From: Candidatus Shapirobacteria bacterium
Lineage (GTDB): Bacteria > Patescibacteriota > Microgenomatia > UBA12405
Direction: 5' to 3'
DNA: 6,018 nt
Assembly (NCBI GenBank): GCA_028709405.1
Contig: JAQVXB010000034.1
Span: 1-6,018, forward strand
The notes below the pieces were generated by a model. It did not search any database and was not told the origin of the DNA. It worked only from the letters and a program-made list of their open reading frames with translations. The position numbers were made by a program, and so were the translations under genes. Of the stretch, positions 1 to 5,494 are shown piece after piece (the stretch's first letter is position 1; the number at the start of each line of letters is the position of its first letter).

Positions 1-28
1 GACTTAATCTCTTTACCAGAAGATAAAA

Positions 29-613
29 TTATTTTTGAAGAGAATACCAATAGAGTTGACCAATTAGGCCTGGAAGGAGATTTTTAGATTGAGATAAATC
101 TTTAGAATCATCGATTTTGATGATTAGAATTAATTCTTGATTTGGACTAATTATTTTTGAAACATAAACAATATTATTGTCTTTTTCTTCAACCAATTCT
201 TTTATTTTTAAACCTTCGGGAAGAGAAGATGAATAGACACTAGAATCTATATAATCAATATTGTCCAATTGTTGGTCATCAAAAAAAACATCATCGCTGG
301 TTTGATAAATGATGGAATTAGAATCCACTCTTTTTAGAAAAACAGACCAAGAAGCTGAATCTTGAGGCAAATTTATTTTGGAAGATTTTGGTTTGGAAAC
401 AGTAAAATTAAGTTCTGGTAATTTAAAAGAAAAATTAAAATTTCGGATCGAACGGTAGATCCAGAAAGATAAACTTAAACCAATAGTTAAAATCATAGCA
501 ATATAGACAACTTTTCTTTTTTTGGCAATACGTTCTTTCTCATTTTCCTTGTCAAAAAGACCTGGTTGTTCTAAATCTGAAGCTTTTTTAATTTTCTCTT
601 CTTTGGGAAGCAT
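29..613 (-). CDS. Single-pass membrane protein of unknown function, last gene of the sugar-phosphate operon
   Basis: I do not recognise this 194-residue protein. A charged lysine/glutamate-rich N-terminal tail (about residues 1-34) is followed by one hydrophobic segment (about 35-53) and then a mostly polar domain with alternating beta-like stretches (about 85-190). By the positive-inside rule the lysine-rich tail should be cytoplasmic and the C-terminal domain outside, making it a type II anchored protein; this is inference. The ATG lies 11 bases after the kinase stop codon and no Shine-Dalgarno sequence precedes it. An in-frame TAG lies 24-26 bases upstream with no ATG, GTG or TTG start of better quality between, so this start is the natural one. 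It ends in TAA. Its position as the fifth gene suggests co-transcription with the enzymes, but nothing in the protein shows a metabolic role. Function unknown; a real gene is likely because the frame is intact and follows the operon packing. Confidence 0.75.
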   Translation of the reverse strand: MLPKEEKIKKASDLEQPGLFDKENEKERIAKKRKVVYIAMILTIGLSLSFWIYRSIRNFNFSFKLPELNFTVSKPKSSKINLPQDSASWSVFLKRVDSNSIIYQTSDDVFFDDQQLDNIDYIDSSVYSSSLPEGLKIKELVEEKDNNIVYVSKIISPNQELILIIKIDDSKDLSQSKNLLPGLIGQLYWYSLQK

Positions 614-616
614 GTT

Positions 617-644
617 TAAAATTTCTAATGTCTAATTTCTAATT
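617..644 (-). repeat. Run of four 7-base direct repeats across the kinase stop codon
   Basis: Read on the minus strand, four consecutive heptamers occur: AATTAGA, AATTAGA, CATTAGA, AATTTTA. The first two are identical, the third differs at one position and the fourth at two. The run encodes the last residues of the PfkB kinase (part of KQLEIRH), contains its TAG stop codon, and finishes 4 bases before the ATG of the next gene. Period-7 short tandem repeats are known from other bacteria, for example the STRR heptamers of cyanobacteria, but I make no claim of relatedness. AT-richness raises the chance of such a pattern arising by accident, though the exact spacing over four units argues against it. 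Confidence 0.6.
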
Positions 645-1551
645 GTTTTAAAGTAAGAAGGGCGGTTTTAGCACCGAGGGCGGAAACAACAGAGGCAGAA
701 TTTTTAATAGCCCAAAAAAGAGCTTCTTGAGGGGTATGGCCATAGATTAGGGCGCTAATAAAAGTAGAGCCAAAGGAATCACCAGCACCGGTTTCGTCAA
801 TTGATTTAATATTAACAATGGGAGAGAAATAATGTTTACCATCAGCAAAAACAAAGGCACCATCTTGACCATTTGTAACAGAAACAATTGGAGAAGAAAG
901 GGAGACTAATTTGTTCCAGAAATTTTTATTATCGACATCTAAATCAACTAAATTCTCTGATTCGGTTTTATTGAGAAGTAGAAAATCAACTAATTTTAAT
1001 AATGGTAATAGTTTTTTTCGTTGAAATAACTCACGATTGCCTGGATTTAAGGCAATTTTAATATTATTCTCTTTAGCAAAACCAATTATTTTTTCTAATA
1101 AGTCAAGATTGCCCTCAAGAGAAGAAATATAAAACCATTTTGTTTTGGGAATTTTATTCCAATTCAAATACTTTTCCTCGAGACGAGTTGACCCTCGGTT
1201 GGTAAGAATAGAACGACCACCTTTTGAGGCAACTAAAATAACAGAAAAATCAATAATATCATTTTTATTTTTAATTAAAAGATTAGTTGAAACTGATTCT
1301 TTTTTAAGATCGTCAATAATATAATTACTTAGATGATCATCCCCGATTAAAGAAAGGCAAGCGGATTTTAAACCTAGACGACTAAAAGAAACTGAGGAAT
1401 TGGTAGCCCCCCCACCACTACAAATAAGACTTTGATTGATTTCGTTTTTGGAAGAATATTCGAGGGAAAGTAAATTTTTGTCGACTATAAATTGTTTGGA
1501 TTTAATAAAAATATCAATAGTGGCAGCTCCAATAGAAATTACATCAAACAT
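625..1551 (-). CDS. PfkB-family (ribokinase-like) carbohydrate kinase
   Basis: This is an ATP-dependent kinase of the PfkB/ribokinase fold, 308 residues, the usual full length. Near the N-terminus (46-60) is the first family signature, with the GGGATN turn that binds the sugar and a following SRLG. The second signature is at 252-260, DETGAGDSF, with the catalytic base at Asp258 and the anion hole formed by GAGD. An NKTE motif (194-197) matches the Mg/ATP region, and NPGNRE (169-174) resembles the ribokinase/adenosine kinase subgroup. Specificity (ribose, fructose, fructose-6-phosphate, tagatose-6-phosphate, nucleoside) cannot be read from sequence; the neighbouring aldolase and transketolase favour a sugar or sugar phosphate. 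The start overlaps the end of the aldolase gene by 8 bases (ATGTTTGA), so translation is probably coupled; no Shine-Dalgarno sequence is visible. The last seven codons and the TAG stop lie within a run of 7-base repeats, so the C-terminal tail is probably a by-product of that repeat. Confidence 0.93.
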   Translation of the reverse strand: MFDVISIGAATIDIFIKSKQFIVDKNLLSLEYSSKNEINQSLICSGGGATNSSVSFSRLGLKSACLSLIGDDHLSNYIIDDLKKESVSTNLLIKNKNDIIDFSVILVASKGGRSILTNRGSTRLEEKYLNWNKIPKTKWFYISSLEGNLDLLEKIIGFAKENNIKIALNPGNRELFQRKKLLPLLKLVDFLLLNKTESENLVDLDVDNKNFWNKLVSLSSPIVSVTNGQDGAFVFADGKHYFSPIVNIKSIDETGAGDSFGSTFISALIYGHTPQEALFWAIKNSASVVSALGAKTALLTLKQLEIRH

Positions 1552-2389
1552 AATTGGAAGTAGAAAAAAGAAGTAATTTTGATTTGATAATATTTTTTAA
1601 ATCGTCAATGGCAGGAGTAAAATTTTCATATACTTTTTGACTAAATTCAGCAGAGTAAATTTTAGAAAGAGATTGATTAAAATTATTTCGAAGTTCAGTA
1701 TTGATATTAATCTTTACAACGCCTAATTTAATGGCCTCAGAAAGCTGATTGGGGTTAATACCAGAACCTCCATGAAGAGTAATAAATTTATCTTCTGGAA
1801 TTTTGTTTTTAATTTTAGAGAGAAGATTTAAATCAATAACTTCTGGAAGTTTTAGACTGATACCATGAAGGTTCCCAATTGAAACAGCCAATAAATCGGC
1901 ATTAGTTTGGGTTATAAATTCTAAGGCTTTGTCGGGATTAGTGAAACTATTTTTTGAGACTTGACTGTCTACTAAATTAATCTTGTCAAATTCGACCTCA
2001 AAGAGAACATCTGGATAATGAGTTTTTAAATTAAAAATAAATTTTTGACTGGTTTCAAGGTTGGTTAAATATTCCATTTTGGAACCATCAAAATGAATCA
2101 TATCAAAACCGAGACTGATTAATTTTTCTAATCTAATTTGATCTTGACCATGATCCATGTTTAGATAGATAGGTAAACCATCAAGCTGGGCTTTTTTGAC
2201 TAAAACAAAAAGACGTTCAGCGTGGATAAATTTATCTTCGCCTGGTGAAAGTTGAACAATGCAAGGCAAACCGGTTTCTTTAACTGATTCTTCAACTGCT
2301 TGATAAATCTCAAAGGAATCAATATTAAAAGCTGGGACAGCTTTACCGGTGGCCCTATATTCGGTTAATAATTGTTTTAAAGTTTTCAT
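1544..2389 (-). CDS. Class II (metal-dependent) aldolase family protein with atypical catalytic loop
   Basis: The protein has 281 residues, the length of FbaA/GatY/KbaY-type class II aldolases, which cleave ketose bisphosphates such as fructose- or tagatose-1,6-bisphosphate into two triose phosphates. Visible family residues are the MDHG segment (catalytic Asp79, zinc ligand His80), FDGSK (100-104), a glutamate pair EVE (131-133), SIGNLHG with zinc ligand His175, LHGGSG with zinc ligand His206, and KININTE (226-232), which binds substrate phosphate. Departures: the GGxED loop that normally follows the glutamates and carries a catalytic acid is absent, replaced by a stretch with no GG or ED (about 134-150). 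The usual HLDHG is NMDHG, MIDGS is HFDGS, and GTxHG is GNLHG. The metal site is therefore kept but the substrate or chemistry may be altered. The start codon directly abuts the TAA of the transketolase C gene and there is no Shine-Dalgarno sequence. The TGA stop overlaps the kinase start. Confidence 0.88.
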   Translation of the reverse strand: MKTLKQLLTEYRATGKAVPAFNIDSFEIYQAVEESVKETGLPCIVQLSPGEDKFIHAERLFVLVKKAQLDGLPIYLNMDHGQDQIRLEKLISLGFDMIHFDGSKMEYLTNLETSQKFIFNLKTHYPDVLFEVEFDKINLVDSQVSKNSFTNPDKALEFITQTNADLLAVSIGNLHGISLKLPEVIDLNLLSKIKNKIPEDKFITLHGGSGINPNQLSEAIKLGVVKININTELRNNFNQSLSKIYSAEFSQKVYENFTPAIDDLKNIIKSKLLLFSTSNYV

Positions 2390-3340
2390 TTATTTTAAAA
2401 GTATTTTTTTAACAGCGGAGAGAAGATTATTGACTCCAATACCATAATAATCATACAACTCTTGATAAATTTTAGCTGAACGACCAAATTTATTATCAAC
2501 AGCTAAATGAATAAATTTACAGGAAAGATTATTGGATAAAATTAAGGCTGCGACAGCTTCCCCCAACCCTCCCTGTTGCTGATGATCTTCAAGGCAAATC
2601 AGATGATCAGTTTTTTTAACACTTTTTAAAATAGTAGTAGTATCCAGAGGTTTTATTGATGAACAATTAATAATTTCTAAAGAGATCTTTTTATTTTTTT
2701 TATCCAAATTTAATTTAGCCTGGACTTGGAAGGCTTCTTCTAAAATAGGACCGTGACCAATAATAGTAATATCTTTACCGGATTTTAAAAGATGAGATTT
2801 TCCAATAGTAAAATCAAATTTAGGATTAAAAAGATTAGGAGTGCTGGGACGGACTAATCGGACATAGGCGGGTTTTTTACTAAAAGTAATGGCTTTTATA
2901 ATTTTGGCAGTTTCAAGAGCATCTAAGGGCGAAAAGACCTCCATATTGGGGAGAGAACGCATAAGACTGATGTCTTCTAACATTTGATGAGTGGCGCCAA
3001 GATCGGTACTAAGTAGGCCAGCATGAGAACCAATAATTTTGACATTAGAATTGTTGTAACAAATTGATTGTTTGATAGTATTCCAGTTTATAGAAGGAGA
3101 AAAACAAGCAAAGGAGGTCAAAAAGACCGTTTTGCCGGTTTTAGCTAAGCCAGCAGCAACCCCGGCAGCATTGGCTTCAGCAACACCACATTCAATAAAG
3201 CGATGAGGAAATTTTTTGGCAAATTTTTCTAAAAATAAAGAGGATTTAAGATCAGCATTGACCACATAAATATTTTTATTAGTTTTTGCTAGTTTAACTA
3301 AAGTTTCTCCAAATGATTGGCGAATAGAATTTATAATCAT
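2390..3340 (-). CDS. tkt: Transketolase, C-terminal subunit (pyrimidine-binding and C-terminal domains)
   Basis: This is the second half of a split transketolase, 316 residues. The pyrimidine-binding domain (about 1-165) includes IECGVAEANAAG (49-60), in which Glu55 corresponds to the glutamate that activates thiamine diphosphate, then a GSHAGL segment with His107 and GATHQMLEDIS (115-125) with His118, both expected near the active site. The C-terminal domain (about 185-316) contains the typical GHGPIL (195-200) and LEDHQQQGGLGEAVA (250-264) segments. Transketolase transfers two-carbon ketol units between sugar phosphates in the non-oxidative pentose phosphate pathway; the active site forms between the two subunits, so this protein needs the product of the gene just upstream. 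Its ATG overlaps the stop of that gene by four bases (ATGA), a classic coupling arrangement for equimolar synthesis. A C-terminal DXS-like or pyruvate dehydrogenase beta-like protein is less likely, given the paired N-terminal half. Confidence 0.93.
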   Translation of the reverse strand: MIINSIRQSFGETLVKLAKTNKNIYVVNADLKSSLFLEKFAKKFPHRFIECGVAEANAAGVAAGLAKTGKTVFLTSFACFSPSINWNTIKQSICYNNSNVKIIGSHAGLLSTDLGATHQMLEDISLMRSLPNMEVFSPLDALETAKIIKAITFSKKPAYVRLVRPSTPNLFNPKFDFTIGKSHLLKSGKDITIIGHGPILEEAFQVQAKLNLDKKNKKISLEIINCSSIKPLDTTTILKSVKKTDHLICLEDHQQQGGLGEAVAALILSNNLSCKFIHLAVDNKFGRSAKIYQELYDYYGIGVNNLLSAVKKILLK

Positions 3341-4116
3341 AATTCAGATTTAGCTTTTAAATATAAATTTTCTGGCAATATTTTAATATCATGATAGTGA
3401 AAATTATTTTCCATAAAGGAAATTCCTTTACCGATGATTGTTTTAGCAATAATACAATTTGGATAATTGGATTTTTGGGCATTTTTAAGAGTGGAAATTA
3501 ATTGATGTAAATTATGACCATCAACGGTAGTAACAGTCCAACCAAATTGAATATATTTAGTAGCTAAATTATCAAGAGGCATAATATCTTGGACAGATCC
3601 GTCAATTTGATAGCCATTAAAATCAACAATATTAATTAAATTGCCTAATTTGTATTTATTAGCAAACATAACTGCTTCCCAAATTTGACCTTCTTGGTGT
3701 TCTCCATCACTAGTAAGGCAAATAGCTTTTTTCTTTTTATCACCAAGAGCCAGACCACAAGCAAAAGAAAGGCCTTGACCGAGAGAACCGGAAGAATATT
3801 CGACTCCTGGGACTTCAGTGGAGATGTGACCTTGAAGAGGAGAATTGAAAGTGGAATAACTGTCTAAAAGACTTTTGGGAAAATATTTAGCTTTGGAGAG
3901 GACGGTATATAAAGCTGGAGCAAGATGACCAGCAGAAAGGATAAAATGATCTTTTTTAAGATTAAAGAGATTACTAAAATAAACAGCAATCATTATTTCA
4001 ATCGATGAAAGAGATCCACCTATGTGTCCGCCATTTTTATGGACCATATCTAGTAAGTCCTCTCTTAATTCTTGGGCTATTTTTTGAAGTGGATGCGTTT
4101 TAATAAAAGGGAGCAT
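3337..4116 (-). CDS. tkt: Transketolase, N-terminal subunit (thiamine diphosphate-binding domain)
   Basis: This is the first gene of the operon, 259 residues, and the pyrophosphate-binding half of a split transketolase. Evidence in order: GHIGGSLSS (30-38), SAGHLAPALY (61-70), EYSSGSLGQGLSFACG (106-121), the SDGEHQEGQ thiamine diphosphate/metal motif (136-144) and the distal asparagine NGYQIDG (167-173) that completes the GDG-N metal site. Full transketolases are about 620-670 residues; this protein and its downstream partner together give 575, the usual total for split archaeal and bacterial forms. Together they would interconvert xylulose-5-phosphate, ribose-5-phosphate, sedoheptulose-7-phosphate, glyceraldehyde-3-phosphate and related sugars in the cytoplasm. 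No Shine-Dalgarno sequence lies before the ATG. A GATAAA hexamer (4125-4130, minus strand) could serve as a weak -10 element, which would place the transcript start almost at the ATG. The gene ends in TGA overlapping the next ATG. Confidence 0.93.
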   Translation of the reverse strand: MLPFIKTHPLQKIAQELREDLLDMVHKNGGHIGGSLSSIEIMIAVYFSNLFNLKKDHFILSAGHLAPALYTVLSKAKYFPKSLLDSYSTFNSPLQGHISTEVPGVEYSSGSLGQGLSFACGLALGDKKKKAICLTSDGEHQEGQIWEAVMFANKYKLGNLINIVDFNGYQIDGSVQDIMPLDNLATKYIQFGWTVTTVDGHNLHQLISTLKNAQKSNYPNCIIAKTIIGKGISFMENNFHYHDIKILPENLYLKAKSEL

Positions 4117-4120
4117 TAAA

Positions 4121-4157
4121 CAAGTTTATCAAGTTAAAAGTTTAAAGTCGAAAGTAA
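4121..4157. repeat. Period-7 direct repeats in the divergent intergenic region
   Basis: On the plus strand the bases read as CAAGTTTAT followed by four heptamers: CAAGTTA, AAAGTTT, AAAGTCG, AAAGTAA. The AAGT core recurs every 7 bases from 4131 onward, and at 9 bases for the first unit. The run fills most of the gap upstream of the transketolase operon and ends 8 bases before the TATAAT box of the sigma factor gene. It could be a helically phased protein-binding array or a simple low-complexity repeat; the heptamer differs from the one at 617-644 in sequence but shares the period. Confidence 0.5.
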
Positions 4158-4165
4158 CAATGGGA

Positions 4166-4171
4166 TATAAT
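4166..4171 (+). promoter_or_regulatory. Probable -10 box (TATAAT) of the sigma factor gene
   Basis: A perfect TATAAT hexamer ends 11 bases before the ATG at 4183, preceded by TGGGA. A transcript starting the usual 6-8 bases after the box would carry a leader of about 3-6 bases, which fits the absence of a Shine-Dalgarno sequence and suggests leaderless or near-leaderless translation. No convincing -35 hexamer is visible; the sequence 17 bases upstream is TAAAGT, inside the heptamer repeats. In AT-rich DNA a TATAAT can occur by chance, so this remains a prediction. Confidence 0.45.
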
Positions 4172-4182
4172 AAGCAATAAAT

Positions 4183-4683
4183 ATGGATGATTTTTATAAT
4201 AAATACTATTTGGGAATAAAAAAATTCGTCAGTCAAAAAATTGATGATGAAGGAGTAGTCGAAGAATTAACCAACGATATTATGATGGCAGCGATAATGT
4301 GCAGATCAAATTTTAATGGTAAATGTAATGAATTTAGTTGGATTTGTAGTATTGCAAAACATAAAATTATTGATTACTATCGAAAGAAAAAAATCAAAAC
4401 AATTCTTTTTTCATTTTCAGATGAATTTGAAGAAATTGCCGATAAAGCGCTTGGTCCAGAAAGAGATGTGCTTAAAAACGAATTAAAAGAAGAAATTAAA
4501 AAAACACTGAAAGAATTAGGAGCGGGATGTGGAGATATTTTACGACTTAAATATATAGAAGGAATGAAAATAAATGAAATTGCAAAAAATTTAAAATTAA
4601 CCATTAAAGCAGTTGAATCTAAATTAATTAGAGCTAAAAAGAAATTTAGGGAGGCTTGGGTATATGATCAAAAAAAGGGTTAA
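4183..4683 (+). CDS. RNA polymerase sigma factor, ECF type (sigma-70 family)
   Basis: The 166-residue protein has the two-domain layout of extracytoplasmic function sigma factors. Region 2 spans about residues 4-70: FYNKYY at the start, VEELTNDIMMAA (26-37), then FSWICSIAKHKIIDYYRKKK (51-70), matching the conserved W..I..A.N..ID..R helix that contacts the -10 element. After an acidic linker (about 80-100), region 4 covers about 100-155 with a helix-turn-helix, GMKINEIAKNLKLTIKAVES (127-146), that would contact the -35 element. It directs core RNA polymerase to a specific promoter set, probably in response to an envelope or other signal. The ATG sits just downstream of a TATAAT box without a ribosome binding site. 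The 3' end, KKG then TAA, runs into the next gene, which may start inside it (20-base overlap). No zinc-binding anti-sigma gene is adjacent; the small membrane protein that follows is the only candidate partner. Confidence 0.93.
   Translation: MDDFYNKYYLGIKKFVSQKIDDEGVVEELTNDIMMAAIMCRSNFNGKCNEFSWICSIAKHKIIDYYRKKKIKTILFSFSDEFEEIADKALGPERDVLKNELKEEIKKTLKELGAGCGDILRLKYIEGMKINEIAKNLKLTIKAVESKLIRAKKKFREAWVYDQKKG
4648..4654 (+). promoter_or_regulatory. Shine-Dalgarno sequence AGGGAGG inside the sigma factor gene
   Basis: AGGGAGG lies 9 bases before the ATG at 4664 of the small membrane protein gene. It is within the sigma factor coding region (codons for FREA), so it may partly be coincidence. A second site, AGGAG at 4690-4694, lies 5 bases before an in-frame ATG at 4700, giving a start that does not overlap the sigma gene. 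These are the only strong Shine-Dalgarno-like sites found just before a start codon in this window. Confidence 0.45.
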
Positions 4684-5005
4684 AAAAATAGGAGAATTAA
4701 TGTTTTTAATTACTATTAGACAATCATGGAAATTAATCTGTAATTTATACAATATTATTCGAGAACCGTTTCTGGCGTTAAAAAAGCTAATTATTAAAGA
4801 TAAAGACAAATCACAAATATTTTTAGTGGGATTGATGGCAATAATGCCGGCAATTTTTTATATTAGTGCTAGGATAGTTTGGGATAATTATAATTATGGT
4901 TATATACCAGCTTCGGTGGGAAAAATATTTTTGATTATTTTTGTAATAGAAATAATGATTTTGGGATATTTAGGTTTTTGGATTTGGAAAATTTTTAGAA
5001 AATAG
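4664..5005 (+). CDS. Small membrane protein with two transmembrane helices, paired with the sigma factor
   Basis: I do not recognise a named family. The protein is 113 residues from the ATG at 4664, or 101 from the in-frame ATG at 4700 (Met13), which has its own AGGAG 5 bases upstream. The lysine-rich first 12 residues from the earlier start look less like a conserved N-terminus, so the later start is a real alternative. An amphipathic N-terminal part (about 14-50, with IIREPFLALKKL) is followed by two hydrophobic helices at about 52-73 and 85-109 and a basic end (WKIFRK). Both ends are probably cytoplasmic. It is the second gene of a two-gene unit with the ECF sigma factor, overlapping it by 20 bases or following 16 bases after it. 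This position is typical of anti-sigma or sensor partners, but no HxxxCxxC zinc motif is present, so any such role is inference. Confidence 0.78.
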   Translation: MIKKRVKKIGELMFLITIRQSWKLICNLYNIIREPFLALKKLIIKDKDKSQIFLVGLMAIMPAIFYISARIVWDNYNYGYIPASVGKIFLIIFVIEIMILGYLGFWIWKIFRK

Positions 5006-5041
5006 AAGGTCTTTGTAAAAAGTGTCGACTAAATTATTATC

Positions 5042-5494
5042 ATGATTAAAAACAGTCAAATTGATTTTCAAAGTAAAGAATATTTAGAATTTAGAGATAT
5101 TACTGATGAAGTAGAAAAAATAATTAAAGAAGCAAAAATAAAAAATGGAAATGTATTAGTGTTTTCGACACATACGACTGTAGCAATTTGTGTTAATGAA
5201 AAAGAAAAAGGGATAGTAATTGACTTTAAAAATTTAATGACAAAATTAATTCCTAAAGATAATTATTATCAACATAATGATTTATCGATAAGAACAGAAA
5301 ATTTGGTTTGCCAATCGGCGGCATCTGATTGTTTGAATGGGCATTCTCATTGCACTCACTTATTGATGAGAAACTCAGAAACAATACCTATTGTTAAAGG
5401 GAAAATGACTTTAGGGACATGGCAAAGAATTTTTGCAATAGAACTGGACTGTGGTCGTAACAGAAAAATAGTGGTTCAGATTATTGGCGAGTGA
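5042..5494 (+). CDS. yjbQ: YjbQ / UPF0047 family protein
   Basis: This is a complete 150-residue member of the YjbQ (UPF0047) family, close to the usual 130-150. Conserved segments in order: STHTTVAICVNE (42-53, family His44), HNDLSIRTEN (78-87, His78 and Arg84), NGHSHCTHLLM (99-109, His101 and His103) and KMTLGTWQRIFAIELD (121-136) followed by GRNRKIVVQIIG. The histidines and the LGTWQ segment line the pocket of the family trimer. Some members show weak thiamin phosphate synthase activity, but the physiological role is unsettled, so no reaction is assigned. The ATG lies 36 bases after the membrane protein stop; no Shine-Dalgarno sequence precedes it, and it may be transcribed from the sigma factor unit or its own promoter. 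Its 3' end overlaps the converging ispH gene by 14 bases. The usual ELDGPR is ELDCGR here. Confidence 0.93.
   Translation: MIKNSQIDFQSKEYLEFRDITDEVEKIIKEAKIKNGNVLVFSTHTTVAICVNEKEKGIVIDFKNLMTKLIPKDNYYQHNDLSIRTENLVCQSAASDCLNGHSHCTHLLMRNSETIPIVKGKMTLGTWQRIFAIELDCGRNRKIVVQIIGE

Noticed and set aside
3..38. Possible terminator stem-loop (ATCT ... AGAT followed by T-rich sequence) at the end of the operon.
   Set aside because: Only about four pairs form before a mismatch, and the T-rich stretch lies on the plus strand, the wrong side for the minus-strand operon. Bases 1-28 show no gene either.
1544..3339. Alternative genetic code with TGA read as glycine, as in some Patescibacteria.
   Set aside because: TGA ends the transketolase N gene (3337-3339), the aldolase gene (1544-1546) and yjbQ (5492-5494) at the expected family lengths, and no conserved glycine position is coded by TGA.
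3685..3867. Plus-strand open frame of 60 codons inside the transketolase N-terminal gene.
   Set aside because: It lies wholly antisense to a gene with clear conserved motifs, its protein resembles nothing, and it has no ribosome binding site.
4671..4677. Slippery heptamer A AAA AAG in the sigma factor reading frame, like the dnaX frameshift site, with AGGGAGG upstream.
   Set aside because: A -1 shift here reads only four more codons (GGG TTA AAA AAA) before TAG at 4689-4691, and does not enter the frame of the membrane protein, which is the +1 frame. The product would scarcely differ, and AT-rich genes carry many A runs.
4377..4809. Two minus-strand open frames (4377-4604 and 4624-4809) antisense to the sigma factor and membrane protein genes.
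   Set aside because: The serine/phenylalanine/isoleucine-rich translations are what reverse reading of lysine-, glutamate- and asparagine-rich genes gives; the sense-strand genes are well supported.
5013..5040. TTGTAA, 16 bases, TATTAT as a promoter for yjbQ.
   Set aside because: The -10-like box ends 1 base before the ATG, so transcription would begin inside the coding region, and there is no good in-frame start codon shortly after it.
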